64,000 nucleotides of DNA from Rhizobium sp. CF080 (lineage in GTDB: Bacteria; Pseudomonadota; Alphaproteobacteria; Rhizobiales; Rhizobiaceae), in NCBI RefSeq assembly GCF_000282095.2, contig NZ_AKKC02000004.1, positions 1,550,001 to 1,614,000 on the forward strand, given 5' to 3'. Each line of letters starts with the position of its first letter. The stretch's first letter is position 1. Below are positions 54,867-63,875 of the stretch, in pieces. The position numbers were made by a program, and so were the translations under genes. The notes under the pieces were generated by a model. The model was not told where the DNA came from. It ran no database searches and was given only the letters and a program-made list of their open reading frames with translations.

Positions 54867-55696
54867 GGAGCGCCCGTCCCTTCCGTGGGATGAAGCGCCT
54901 CTGTCAGTTCATTGACGAGGTGGTGAAATTCGACCGTCCGCATCACGTCCGGGTGACGCGGGCGTTCGAACGGAATGGCGACCTCCCGGATGATGTGACC
55001 CGGCCGCCCGCTCATCACGATCACCCGGTCGGCCAGAAAGACCGCCTCATCGACCGAATGGGTGACGAGGAGCGTGGTCGTGCGCTGCTCCGACCAGATA
55101 CGCTGCAGCTCTACATTCATCTGCCGCCGCGTGACCGCATCGAGCGCGCCGAAGGGTTCGTCAAGCAGCAGCACGTCCGGATTGAGAAGCAAGGCCCGGG
55201 CGATCGCCGCGCGCTGCCGCATGCCGCCGGACAGTTGCTTCGGCCGCGCCTTTTCGAAGCCGGCGAGGCCGACAAGGTCTATGAGTTGTGCGACCCGACC
55301 CGGATCGGCCTTGAGATGCGCAAGCCTGTAAGGCAGCGCGACATTGTCGAAGATCGTCAGCCATGGCAGCAGCGCATGGTCCTGAAAGGCGATCCCCATC
55401 CTGTGATTGGCGGCGCAATCGGCAGGCGTGGTTCCGAGCACCGACAGCGTGCCTTTCGTTGGCTCGTCGAGCGACGCGATCATTCTCAGGATCGTGCTCT
55501 TGCCGCATCCGCTCGGTCCGAGAATGGCGACGAACGCGCCCTTGCCGACGTTCATGGAAACGTCGGAAACTGCCTTGACCTCGCGACGCGCATCGAGCCG
55601 GAAATTCTTCCCCACCCGATCGAGGTTGATGGCCGGGATGCCGGCGGTCCCAATGATCGGTTCCGGGGCAGTCGGCTGTATTGACGCTACGCTCAT
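54863..55696 (-). CDS. NitT/TauT-type ABC transporter ATPase (module A)
   Basis: A 277-residue SsuB/TauB-type ATPase with Walker A LGPSGCGKST, signature LSGGMRQRAAIARALL, Walker B VLLLDEPFGALD and the TTLLVTHSVDEA switch. It drives the two following permeases and is encoded 60 nt downstream of ade, in the same direction. Confidence 0.92.
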   Translation of the reverse strand: MSVASIQPTAPEPIIGTAGIPAINLDRVGKNFRLDARREVKAVSDVSMNVGKGAFVAILGPSGCGKSTILRMIASLDEPTKGTLSVLGTTPADCAANHRMGIAFQDHALLPWLTIFDNVALPYRLAHLKADPGRVAQLIDLVGLAGFEKARPKQLSGGMRQRAAIARALLLNPDVLLLDEPFGALDAVTRRQMNVELQRIWSEQRTTTLLVTHSVDEAVFLADRVIVMSGRPGHIIREVAIPFERPRHPDVMRTVEFHHLVNELTEALHPTEGTGAP

Positions 55697-55756
55697 GGGG
55701 CTTCCCCTGCCATCTGGAAGAGCGAAGAATATTTCCAGGCCAAAGGCTTATATGCT

Positions 55757-57592
55757 TCAGTGCGCGCAGCCATCATGGTCTTCGGCTTCCAATTCAAAAC
55801 GTCCGATAGGTTCGATGACCGTGTCCCGGATCGCCATTTCCTGTGCGTCTATGAGGCCGAAATCCGTAAAGCCAAAGTTCGGAATGTTGGCCAGGCTGAA
55901 GCCGTTGAGCTTCAGGAGTACGCGGGGAATCGGCGGGCAGCCCAGTTCGTCGATCAGAATGCGCTCGAGCTTGCGGGTCTTGTCGGCGACCGCCTCCAGC
56001 GGCTCTTCCGACATCAGCCCGGCGACCGGCAGGGCGAGTTCGAAGATCAGCTTGCCGTCCTTGACCAGCGCGTAGCCGCCGCCACGGCGGATCACCTCGT
56101 TGGCCGCTTGCGCCATGTCGTCGTGATTGGCGCCCACCACCATCAGATTGTGCGCATCGTGGCTGACGGTGCAGGCGATCGCCCCGTATTTGACATGGAC
56201 GCCACCCATGAACCCGCGGCCGATGTGACGCGTCTCGCGATGGCGATCGATGACGGCGACCGCGGAAATACCCTGATCGGCATCGGGCATCACAAACCCG
56301 CTCTCCGTGTCGAGCACAAATTCCTGCGCCGATTTCGGGCTGGTGGTCATGATCGCCCAGACTTTCGTCTTTGGTGCGTTGTGCGGCACGCGCAGCTTGA
56401 GGTCCTCGGCCGTCACTTCGCCGCCGACCCGCATCGTGTTCAGCGCCCATTCCGGGTAGCGGAAGCCACGATCCGGGGCATCGTAGATCCCATCCCGGAA
56501 AACGAACTTGCCATCGATCATCACTGCGTCGACCGCAACTTTTTCCAGGTCGGACAGGATGATCAGGTCGGCGCATTTGCCAGGCGTCACACTTCCGTAA
56601 TCGCGGTCGATCCGCAGCCCTTCCGCGACATTTAGCGTGCCGATCTGGAATGCAGTGATCGGATCCATGCCTTCCTCGATCAGCATCCGGATCCGGCAAT
56701 CGATATGCCCGTCGTCGACGAATTCGTGCGGATAGACATCGTCCGTGCAGAACTGGAAATAACGGGTGTCGAGATTCTTTTCGCGAATGAGACTGCTGAG
56801 TTCCCGGAACTGTTCGCGGTCGAGACGATGTTTCGGTCGCCAGGCAAGGACCGAGCGCATGCCGCTGCGGACATTCTCCATCACCTCGGCAATGTTGCCG
56901 GCGACATGGTTGTCCTCCGGACCACCCGCGATGAAGGCATTGAGCTTTGCGCCTCTCAGACCCGGGGACTGTCCCGAGACCGTCATGCCGCGATCAATGG
57001 TGATGTCGATCTTTTCGAATTGTTCGTCGTCCTGACGAATGATCAGATTGGGATTGATGTCGCCTGCCAGGCACACAGCCTCGGGCCAGTCCATCATGGA
57101 CTCGGTGTCGGCGATCGAGATCTTGGCGCCGGAAGTCTCCAGCCAATCAGGCATTGCCGGGATGCGGGCGGGAACACGCAGGAGCAGCTTCATGGGCACG
57201 GTTGCAGCTTCGTCGAACATTAGCCGCATGCCCGGCAATCCGAGCACATTTCCGATCTCGTGAGGGTCTGCTGCGACCATCGTCACTCCGTGCGAGACGG
57301 CGGCGCGGGAATATTCGCGCACGGTAATCATCGACGCTTCGACATGCACATGCGGATCGATGAATCCGGGGGACACATACCGGCCGCCCAGGTCCTCGAC
57401 CGGGCAGTCCAGCCAGCCACCCTCGCCAGGTTCAGCGATTGCGGCAATCCTGCCGCTCTTGATGGCGATATCGGCCGCGACGATTTCCCGCGTGACGGTG
57501 TTGACGATCCGGGCATTTGCCAGCACCAGATCAGGAGCGAGCTTTGCGAGAGCGGTATCCGAAAGAATGCGCCTGAGATCTTTTCTGGCCAC
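55757..57592 (-). CDS. ade: Adenine deaminase
   Basis: A 611-residue amidohydrolase of the adenine deaminase family. The metal-site motif is GFIDPHVHVEASM, followed by ADPHEIGNVLG. The C-terminal half holds TVSHDAHNLMVVG and PVAGLMSEEPL. It converts adenine to hypoxanthine and ammonia. It leads an operon with a NitT/TauT-type transporter whose receptor resembles pyrimidine-precursor binders, suggesting that the module salvages a nucleobase-like nitrogen source. It is divergent from a LysR regulator. Confidence 0.88.
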   Translation of the reverse strand: MARKDLRRILSDTALAKLAPDLVLANARIVNTVTREIVAADIAIKSGRIAAIAEPGEGGWLDCPVEDLGGRYVSPGFIDPHVHVEASMITVREYSRAAVSHGVTMVAADPHEIGNVLGLPGMRLMFDEAATVPMKLLLRVPARIPAMPDWLETSGAKISIADTESMMDWPEAVCLAGDINPNLIIRQDDEQFEKIDITIDRGMTVSGQSPGLRGAKLNAFIAGGPEDNHVAGNIAEVMENVRSGMRSVLAWRPKHRLDREQFRELSSLIREKNLDTRYFQFCTDDVYPHEFVDDGHIDCRIRMLIEEGMDPITAFQIGTLNVAEGLRIDRDYGSVTPGKCADLIILSDLEKVAVDAVMIDGKFVFRDGIYDAPDRGFRYPEWALNTMRVGGEVTAEDLKLRVPHNAPKTKVWAIMTTSPKSAQEFVLDTESGFVMPDADQGISAVAVIDRHRETRHIGRGFMGGVHVKYGAIACTVSHDAHNLMVVGANHDDMAQAANEVIRRGGGYALVKDGKLIFELALPVAGLMSEEPLEAVADKTRKLERILIDELGCPPIPRVLLKLNGFSLANIPNFGFTDFGLIDAQEMAIRDTVIEPIGRFELEAEDHDGCAH

Positions 57593-57878
57593 TGAATTCT
57601 CCTCACGTCACCATGCATGCAATCCCGGCAAGAACTGCCGTAATATCCAAAACACGACAAGCGCAATAAGCGGCACGGTGCGTTGATGATTTGGCTACGA
57701 CCCGATGGCCGACGCACTCCACAAGCTCGGTGACAAATTTTTAGGCATGACCTCGCGGGGCGTGCCTGTTTTCGGTGCTTCCGTCGTTGCCTTTGGGGCC
57801 AGAGCGCAGGATTGGCGGGCGGAAAAGGCCACCTGCATGGCATGCTTCTTGCTTCACTATGTCGAATGGAGAATGGCG
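57593..57878. promoter_or_regulatory. Divergent control region between ade operon and LysR gene
   Basis: This 286-bp region must carry both promoters. A short inverted repeat CGGCA-N5-TGCCG lies at 57626-57640, near the ade start, a possible LysR-type site but too short for a firm call. Confidence 0.4.
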
Positions 57879-58838
57879 ATGCTATTGATCTCGCGTGCAG
57901 CACTACTCCTGGATGAGGTCGCCCGTGTCGGATCGATCCGCGGTGCAGCGGACAAGCTCAACACCTCGCCGTCCGCCGTTAATCGGCACATTCTCGGCCT
58001 CGAGGCGCAATACGGCGTGCGGCTTTTCGAACGCTTGCCAAGAGGCATGCGGCTTACGCCTGCCGGCGAAGTTCTTGTCAGCAACATCCGCCGTTGGCGG
58101 CGCGAGCAGGAACAGGGCGATATTCAGGTCCAGGAATTACAGGGCCTTCGAAGAGGGCACGCAAGGGTCGGCATTATCGATTCACTTGCTGACGATCTCA
58201 TGCCCCGGATCTTCAAGCGGCTCAACGAAACCGATCGACGCGTGACACTGGACGTTTTGGTCGGCGGGACGGCAAAGCTCGCTGAAGAACTCACGGCCGG
58301 AACCCTGGATCTTGCGATTTGCTTCAATCTGAAGAGCCGCAAGGAATTCGACGTCGCGCTTGTGCTGCCTTCGCAAGCCGGCGTAGCGGTTCGCCTGGAT
58401 CATGCGCTTGCCCAGCGAAAGAGCGTCTGCCTGGATGAATTGGCGGCGTATGAACTCATACTGCCGCACTCGTCCTTCGTTCTACGACAGGCGCTGGAGG
58501 AAGCCTTCGATCGTCTACCGCTGCGTCCAAAGGAAATCGTCACCACCAATTCCACGATGATCATGAAGGCGCTGATGTCGCAAGGTAATCACGTGGCGGT
58601 CATCGGCTCGCTTTCTGTACGTCGCGAGGTACGGGCGGGCGAACTGGTATTCATTCCCATCACCTACGACCGCCCGCTCACCACCGAACTTTCGCTTGCC
58701 GTGCAAGCTCACCATTTTCAGACGCCGGCCCGACTCGACCTCGTTGAAATCTTTCGGCAAGAACTCCTCGACCTTGCAAATGATGATCTCGCCCCCCACC
58801 TGCCTGCACCACCTCGACATGCGGCCGCTGCGCGATAA
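57879..58838 (+). CDS. LysR-family transcriptional regulator
   Basis: A 319-residue LysR regulator. The N-terminal helix-turn-helix is DEVARVGSIRGAADKLNTSP, followed by SAVNRHILGLEAQYGVRLFER. A periplasmic-binding-like effector domain follows (ARVGIIDSLADDLMPRIF, then LDLAICFNL). The ATG at 57879 is preferred, as GGAGA lies 6 nt before it. Divergent transcription from the ade-ABC operon makes that operon the likely target. Confidence 0.88.
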   Translation: MLLISRAALLLDEVARVGSIRGAADKLNTSPSAVNRHILGLEAQYGVRLFERLPRGMRLTPAGEVLVSNIRRWRREQEQGDIQVQELQGLRRGHARVGIIDSLADDLMPRIFKRLNETDRRVTLDVLVGGTAKLAEELTAGTLDLAICFNLKSRKEFDVALVLPSQAGVAVRLDHALAQRKSVCLDELAAYELILPHSSFVLRQALEEAFDRLPLRPKEIVTTNSTMIMKALMSQGNHVAVIGSLSVRREVRAGELVFIPITYDRPLTTELSLAVQAHHFQTPARLDLVEIFRQELLDLANDDLAPHLPAPPRHAAAAR

Positions 58839-58976
58839 GTCGAAGTCGCATCCGTCAGGTGGCTGCGGGTGGCACGCAGCACCCGATTCCTGCGATAGGT
58901 GGAGCGGCAGATACCAAGGCCGGCAGCGTGCAAAACAACGATGCTGGGACACAACTGAGGGAACCCGACCCCAGCG

Positions 58977-59153
58977 ATGATCCAGCAGGCCTCCCCTCGC
59001 TATTTCCTTCCCGTCGCCGACGCGACGTCCATCTGAGCGGTCAGCCGGCAGATCCAGCAACTGGAGGCGGAAGTGGGTGTGCCGTTGCTCAACCGGTTGC
59101 AGCAAGGAGTGGGACTGACGGCGGCCGGCGAGGTGTTCCTACGCTACGCCCGC
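58977..59153 (+). pseudogene. Remnant of a LysR regulator helix-turn-helix region
   Basis: Translation from 58977 gives MIQQASPRYFLPVADATSI, then a TGA stop, then AVSRQIQQLEAEVGVPLLNR and GLTAAGEVFLRYARS. This is the N-terminal DNA-binding region of a LysR protein with about a dozen codons missing inside the helix-turn-helix and a stop at the junction. The rest of the gene is absent: the fragment ends where the convergent monooxygenase gene ends (59144). A clear decayed fragment, distinct from the intact LysR just upstream. Confidence 0.8.
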
Positions 59154-60445
59154 TCGACACGCACCGGCCTTGCCAGACCCAAGCGGTCGCGCAGCGTCGT
59201 GCCCTCGTATTCCGTGCGGTAGAGTCCACGCTGCTGCAGGATCGGTACGACCATATCGACGAAATCCGTCAATCCGCCCAGGAAATGGGACGGCATGATG
59301 TTGAAGCCATCCGCCGCACCCGTCGTGAACCACGTCTCCAGCGTATCCGCCACATAGTCCGGCGTGCCGCAGAGAACCCAGTGGCCGCGTGCCGCAGCGA
59401 CCAGATTGTAGAGGTCCCGCAGGCGCATGTTTTCCCGCTTTGCCTTGTCCAGCATGACCCGCGCAAAGGCATGATAGTTGTCTGAGGGGCCGATATCGGG
59501 GATCGGTCCATCGAGATCGAATTGGCTCATGTCCACACCGAAGCGGTCGCTCAGAATCGAAAGCCCGTTGGTCTCGCTGATGTACCCCTGCAACTCCGCG
59601 AGCTTGTCGTGGGCCTCACGATCGGTGCGCCCAACGATCGGCATCACGCCCGGCAAGACGACCATGGAATCCGCGGTGCGACCATATTTCGGAAGAAGTC
59701 CTTTGACTGAGGCATAGAAGGCGCGCGCCTCATCGAGATCCTGGGTGACGGAGAAGACGACATCGGCGGACTTGGCCGCGAGTTCCTGTCCCGGACCAGA
59801 GCCGCCGGCCTGCAAGATGATCGGCTGCCCTTGGGGAGACCGGCTGATGTTGATCGGTCCCTTGACCTTGAAATAGGTGCCGTCGTGATCGAGCGCGCGA
59901 ACTTTTGCGGCGTCGATATAAACCCCGCTCTCCCGGTCGGCGCGGATCGCGTCATCGGCCCAACAGTCCCACAAACCGCGAACCACGGCCAGGAATTCTT
60001 CAGCGATCTCGTAACGTTTGGAATGGTCCGGATGGATCGTTCCGAAATTTGCCGCCGCCGCAGGATTGGCCGTGGTGACCGCATTCCAGGCGGCGCGGCC
60101 ACCACTGATATGGTCGAGCGAGGCAAATGCGCGGGCGACCGTAAACGGATCGCTGTAGGTCGTCGACATCGTGGCGCCGAGACCGATATGGCGCGTCGCG
60201 CCGGCAATCGCCGCCAGCAGCGTCAGCGGCTCGAGCCGCGCCGTGTACGAGGGATGGGCGCCCGGATCCGCATTGAGGTTGTCGCCCATGAAGATCAGAT
60301 CGAATAGCCCGCGCTCCGCTTCCATGGCAATGCGCCGTACCATCTCGATATCCTGGAAGCTGTCCATCGCCCCCGGTACCCGCCAACCGGCTACGTGGCT
60401 GCCGGTTCCAAGGAGAAAGAGTCCGAAGTGAATGCTGCGCGTCAT
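59144..60445 (-). CDS. LLM-class flavin-dependent monooxygenase (NtaA/SnaA/DszA family), second copy
   Basis: A 433-residue luciferase-like monooxygenase. It has a HFGLFLLGTGSHVAGWRVPG start, the SGGRAAWNAVTTANP motif and a C-terminal GTPDYVADTLETWFTTGAADGFN, parallel to the enzyme at 50754. Last gene of the second module (ATPase-aldolase-binding protein-permeases-monooxygenase), 7 nt after a permease gene, so its substrate is probably what that transporter imports. Confidence 0.9.
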   Translation of the reverse strand: MTRSIHFGLFLLGTGSHVAGWRVPGAMDSFQDIEMVRRIAMEAERGLFDLIFMGDNLNADPGAHPSYTARLEPLTLLAAIAGATRHIGLGATMSTTYSDPFTVARAFASLDHISGGRAAWNAVTTANPAAAANFGTIHPDHSKRYEIAEEFLAVVRGLWDCWADDAIRADRESGVYIDAAKVRALDHDGTYFKVKGPINISRSPQGQPIILQAGGSGPGQELAAKSADVVFSVTQDLDEARAFYASVKGLLPKYGRTADSMVVLPGVMPIVGRTDREAHDKLAELQGYISETNGLSILSDRFGVDMSQFDLDGPIPDIGPSDNYHAFARVMLDKAKRENMRLRDLYNLVAAARGHWVLCGTPDYVADTLETWFTTGAADGFNIMPSHFLGGLTDFVDMVVPILQQRGLYRTEYEGTTLRDRLGLARPVRVERA

Positions 60446-60452
60446 AAGATGG

Positions 60453-61214
60453 TCATCTCCAGAAAATGTAACGCTGCTCTATGAAACTGATCACGCCAAA
60501 GAAGCAGAGGCTGATCGCCGACGCGACGATGATGGCCGCCCAGACCTGCACGAAATCGATCTGCAGCACGGCCTGATAGATCACCCAGCCAAGGCCCCCA
60601 TAAGCACCCAGCATTTCGGTGACGATGGCGACGATGACGCTGCGGACGGTGGACACACGCATGCCGGCAATGATCAGCGGCAAAGCTGTTGGGAGCCGCA
60701 AACGCCAGAGCACCGCCATCCGCCCTGCCCCGAACGAGCGGACCAGATCGATCGATTTACGATCGATGCGATCCAACCCCGCGATGGTGCTGAGGAAGAC
60801 GGTGAAGCTGACGGCGACGGCGACCATGACGATCTTGGACGTCATGCCGATGCCGAACCAGAGCAGGACGAGCGGCGAATAGGCGACGACCGGCACCGAG
60901 TTGATGGCCGTCGCAACCGACATGACGGCGCTGCGGGTGCGAGGGACCATGCTGACCCCGACGGCAACCGCAATGCCGATGACGCAGCCCAGTAGATAGC
61001 CGGTCAGGGCCTCGGCGGCGGTGAAGCGGGCGGCGTCGGCGAGTTTGCCCGCATCGGCGAACATGCCGGTAATAATGCTGCTTACGGAAGGCAGGACATA
61101 GGCTGGCAGGTTAAAACCGCGGACGCTCAGTTCCCAGATTGCCGCGAGGAGGAAGGCACCGGCAAAACCCCGGCTGATGCGGCGCGCGTTGCTGCTTGCG
61201 GTGACGGGGCTCAT
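60453..61214 (-). CDS. NitT/TauT-type ABC transporter permease (module B)
   Basis: A 253-residue permease with six or so membrane helices and an EAA-type loop (SIDLVRSFGAGRMAVLWRLRLPTALP). The ATG at 61214 overlaps the stop of the upstream permease by 4 nt. A much longer open extension upstream lies inside that permease in another frame and is not real. Confidence 0.88.
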   Translation of the reverse strand: MSPVTASSNARRISRGFAGAFLLAAIWELSVRGFNLPAYVLPSVSSIITGMFADAGKLADAARFTAAEALTGYLLGCVIGIAVAVGVSMVPRTRSAVMSVATAINSVPVVAYSPLVLLWFGIGMTSKIVMVAVAVSFTVFLSTIAGLDRIDRKSIDLVRSFGAGRMAVLWRLRLPTALPLIIAGMRVSTVRSVIVAIVTEMLGAYGGLGWVIYQAVLQIDFVQVWAAIIVASAISLCFFGVISFIEQRYIFWR

Positions 61215-62008
61215 TGTTCCGCTCCCCAGAAGACGATCCGCCTTTCCGCTTTGGAGACCGCGCCGTAAAGGCCGATCCCCAGGCAGGCAGAGGCGACGAT
61301 GGTGACCCATATTCCGACGACGTTTTCGTTGTACATAGCCTGCAGCAGCAGCACGCCGAGGCCGGTCGTATCCCCGAACCATTCGCCGACGATCGCTCCG
61401 ATCAGCGACAGCGACGAGGCGAGCTTGAGGGCGACGAAAATCTGCGGCAGCGCGGCCGGCAGGTAGAGACGCCGCAGGATCTGACCCTCTTTTGCACCGA
61501 AGCTGCGCATCAGCGCGACCTGGCGCGGATCGACCGTTGCAAAGCCGAGAAGCGCGTTCACCGTCACTGGTAGGAAGCTGATGTAGAAGGCGATGACGGC
61601 CTTGGCGAGCAGCGTATTGCCGAACCACAGGACGACGACGGCGCCGAAGGCGATGACCGGTATGGTTTGTGACACCACGAAGAGTGGAAAGAACAACTCC
61701 CTGAGCAGGGTCCAGCGATGGAAAAGAACGCCCATGGCAACGCCAAAAAGGCTGCCGGCGACGAAGCCGATCACCGTTTCCAGCAGCGTGCGCCACATGC
61801 TCAACAGATAAGCCTGCGGCGTGGCAAGGAATGCGGCTGCGATCGCGCTTGGTCGTGGCAGGTAATAAGGTCTGATGCCTAGCGCCACGACGATCAGTTC
61901 GACTAGCAGCAGAAAGGCCGCGATCCAGATCAGTGACTTCAGGATCGGGACGAACCTGCCCGCCTTTGCAGCGGACAGGGATGCACGGGACAGGCCCGAG
62001 AGGCTCAC
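61211..62008 (-). CDS. NitT/TauT-type ABC transporter permease, second subunit (module B)
   Basis: A 265-residue permease with an EAA-like loop (QVALMRSFGAKEGQILRRLYLPAALP). It overlaps the binding-protein gene by 4 nt upstream and the next permease by 4 nt downstream. Confidence 0.88.
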   Translation of the reverse strand: MSLSGLSRASLSAAKAGRFVPILKSLIWIAAFLLLVELIVVALGIRPYYLPRPSAIAAAFLATPQAYLLSMWRTLLETVIGFVAGSLFGVAMGVLFHRWTLLRELFFPLFVVSQTIPVIAFGAVVVLWFGNTLLAKAVIAFYISFLPVTVNALLGFATVDPRQVALMRSFGAKEGQILRRLYLPAALPQIFVALKLASSLSLIGAIVGEWFGDTTGLGVLLLQAMYNENVVGIWVTIVASACLGIGLYGAVSKAERRIVFWGAEQ

Positions 62009-63030
62009 AGGCGCTTCTCCGCAACCGGGATCTTCGACAGGAAGCTGTCGTTGAACGCGGCGTCGAGATCGATGGGCTTAGAGATCACCTTGTATTCAGC
62101 GAGCAGGCTGTTGGCAGAGCCGACGGCTGTTTTGTCGATGGCGAAGAGGCCATCACTGCCGCCCTTGCCGGCGACCATCAGCTTCTTGATCTCGGACAGC
62201 ATCACTTCCTGCTGGGCGCGGTCGAGAGTCGGCGCCACCTTCATGACGATGTCGATCGCTTCTTTTTCGTTGGTCAGGGCGTATTTCCACCCCTTGATGC
62301 TGGCGCGCAAGAATTTCTCGACCAGTTCCGGCTTTTCCTTGGCAGTCTGTTCCGACACGATCAAAGTGTCTCGCGGGAAGGAAACACCGCTATCTTCGGG
62401 CACGAAGATCCGCAGGTTATCCATGCCGGCGCGTTGTGCGACGATCTGCAGTTCATTGTAGCGGGTTGCGGTCGCGACATCGACCTGCTTGTCGATGAAC
62501 GGCGTCATCGAGACCTGCTGCGGCTGGACATCGACTTCGCCAGCCTTGATGCCTGCCTTGGCCAACATGGCCGAGAGCACGTGGTTTGCGCCGGTGAACC
62601 AAGCGGTCACCTTCTTGCCCTTGAAATCCTGGATGGTTTTGACCGGGCCGTCCTTGTAGGTCACGAAGACGAACGGCGTCACCTGATGCGCAACCCCGAT
62701 GCAGACGATCGGCAGGCCCTTGTCGCGTGCGGCAAAGACGCTGTCGGTGCCGCCCGAAAGGCCGAACGTGTCGGCGCCGGTCGCCACCAGGTTTTCCGTC
62801 AACAGATTGGGGCCGCCGGGGTTGATGGTGAGGTTGATGCCCTCATCCTTGTAATACCCCTTCTCCAGCGCGACGTAGAAGCCGGCGAACTGAGCCTGGG
62901 TCAACCATTTGAGACGCAGGCTGGCATTCACTGTCTGCTGGGCAGCAGCCGGGGTTGCGCCGTAGCCCAAGCCCTGAATGCCGATGAACGTTGCGGCAAG
63001 CGCCGCCAGAAGCTGTCGTTTTTTAAGCAT
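62005..63030 (-). CDS. NitT/TauT-type ABC transporter binding protein (module B)
   Basis: A 341-residue periplasmic receptor of the SsuA/THI5-like family with a signal peptide (KRQLLAALAATFIGIQGLG). The mature region has LRLKWLTQAQFAGFYVALEKG and NPGGPNLLTENLVATGADTFG, closely parallel in pattern to the module A receptor. Ligand unknown; pyrimidine-like or sulfonate-like compounds are typical. Confidence 0.88.
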   Translation of the reverse strand: MLKKRQLLAALAATFIGIQGLGYGATPAAAQQTVNASLRLKWLTQAQFAGFYVALEKGYYKDEGINLTINPGGPNLLTENLVATGADTFGLSGGTDSVFAARDKGLPIVCIGVAHQVTPFVFVTYKDGPVKTIQDFKGKKVTAWFTGANHVLSAMLAKAGIKAGEVDVQPQQVSMTPFIDKQVDVATATRYNELQIVAQRAGMDNLRIFVPEDSGVSFPRDTLIVSEQTAKEKPELVEKFLRASIKGWKYALTNEKEAIDIVMKVAPTLDRAQQEVMLSEIKKLMVAGKGGSDGLFAIDKTAVGSANSLLAEYKVISKPIDLDAAFNDSFLSKIPVAEKRL

Positions 63031-63087
63031 GGTCCCTCTCTGTCGATTCTTGGTTGGTTATGGTTGCGTTAGTCGTTCTCCTCCCGA

Positions 63088-63858
63088 CTATCGGCGGTAA
63101 TCCGATCCCTCGCGTTCGAGCTGGCGAAGGAACGCGGGCCATTCCCGTTCCCCCGCAATCAGGATGTCACCCTTGTTCTCCCAGAACTGACGTGCCGCCT
63201 TTTCGCAAACCTCGTGCGGCGGGGTCAGAAGCTCGGCACCGGAAGCCTGCAGATCGAGCTGAATGCGCGCGGCGCGCTCGAAATAATAAAGCAGCATGAA
63301 GGCTTCGCCCGGCGTGCGACCGAGCGTCATGATGCCATGGTTGCGCATCAGCATCACCCGGTTGTCGCCCATGTCGGCGATGAGGCGGGCCTGTTCGTCC
63401 ATGTCGATCGCCACACCTTCGTAATCGTGGAAGGCCTGCCGCTGGTAGAAGCGCATGGCAAACTGCGTCAGTGGTAGAAGTCCGTTCTTTTGGCAGGAGA
63501 TCGCGGTGCTGGCATCGGAATGGGTGTGGAGAACGCAGGCTGCATCATGCACGGCCTTGTGGATGGCGCCATGGATGACGAAAGCGGCCTTGTTGATCGT
63601 ATAGGGCGTGTTGTCGAGCTTGTTGCCGTCGATATCGATACGCACGAGGCTGGAGGCGGTTATCTCACCGAACAGAAAACCATAGGGGTTGAGAAGGAAC
63701 TGATCGTCATGCCCCGGTACGCGCATGGAAATGTGGTTGTAGATCAGGTCATCCAGGCCCAGCCGTGCGACCATGCGATAGCAGGCAGCGAGATCGACGC
63801 GCGCCTTCCACTCGGCTTCAGAAATGTGGGCGGGACGTTCGGCATATTCACTGGCCAT
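63088..63858 (-). CDS. Class II aldolase/adducin family protein
   Basis: A 256-residue zinc-dependent class II aldolase fold. The metal ligands sit in VLHTHSDAST (HxH) and MLMRNHGIMTLG (His), with NHISMRVPG near residue 40. Members include fuculose and rhamnulose phosphate aldolases and decarboxylases. Position between a transporter ATPase gene and the receptor gene suggests a role in breaking down the imported compound; reaction unknown. Confidence 0.85.
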   Translation of the reverse strand: MASEYAERPAHISEAEWKARVDLAACYRMVARLGLDDLIYNHISMRVPGHDDQFLLNPYGFLFGEITASSLVRIDIDGNKLDNTPYTINKAAFVIHGAIHKAVHDAACVLHTHSDASTAISCQKNGLLPLTQFAMRFYQRQAFHDYEGVAIDMDEQARLIADMGDNRVMLMRNHGIMTLGRTPGEAFMLLYYFERAARIQLDLQASGAELLTPPHEVCEKAARQFWENKGDILIAGEREWPAFLRQLEREGSDYRR

Positions 63859-63875
63859 CGTGTTCCTCTTTTATT

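Noticed and set aside
61933..63072. 379-codon plus-strand frame opposite the module B receptor
   Set aside because: The minus strand encodes a signal peptide and receptor motifs; the plus frame is unlike any family I recognise.
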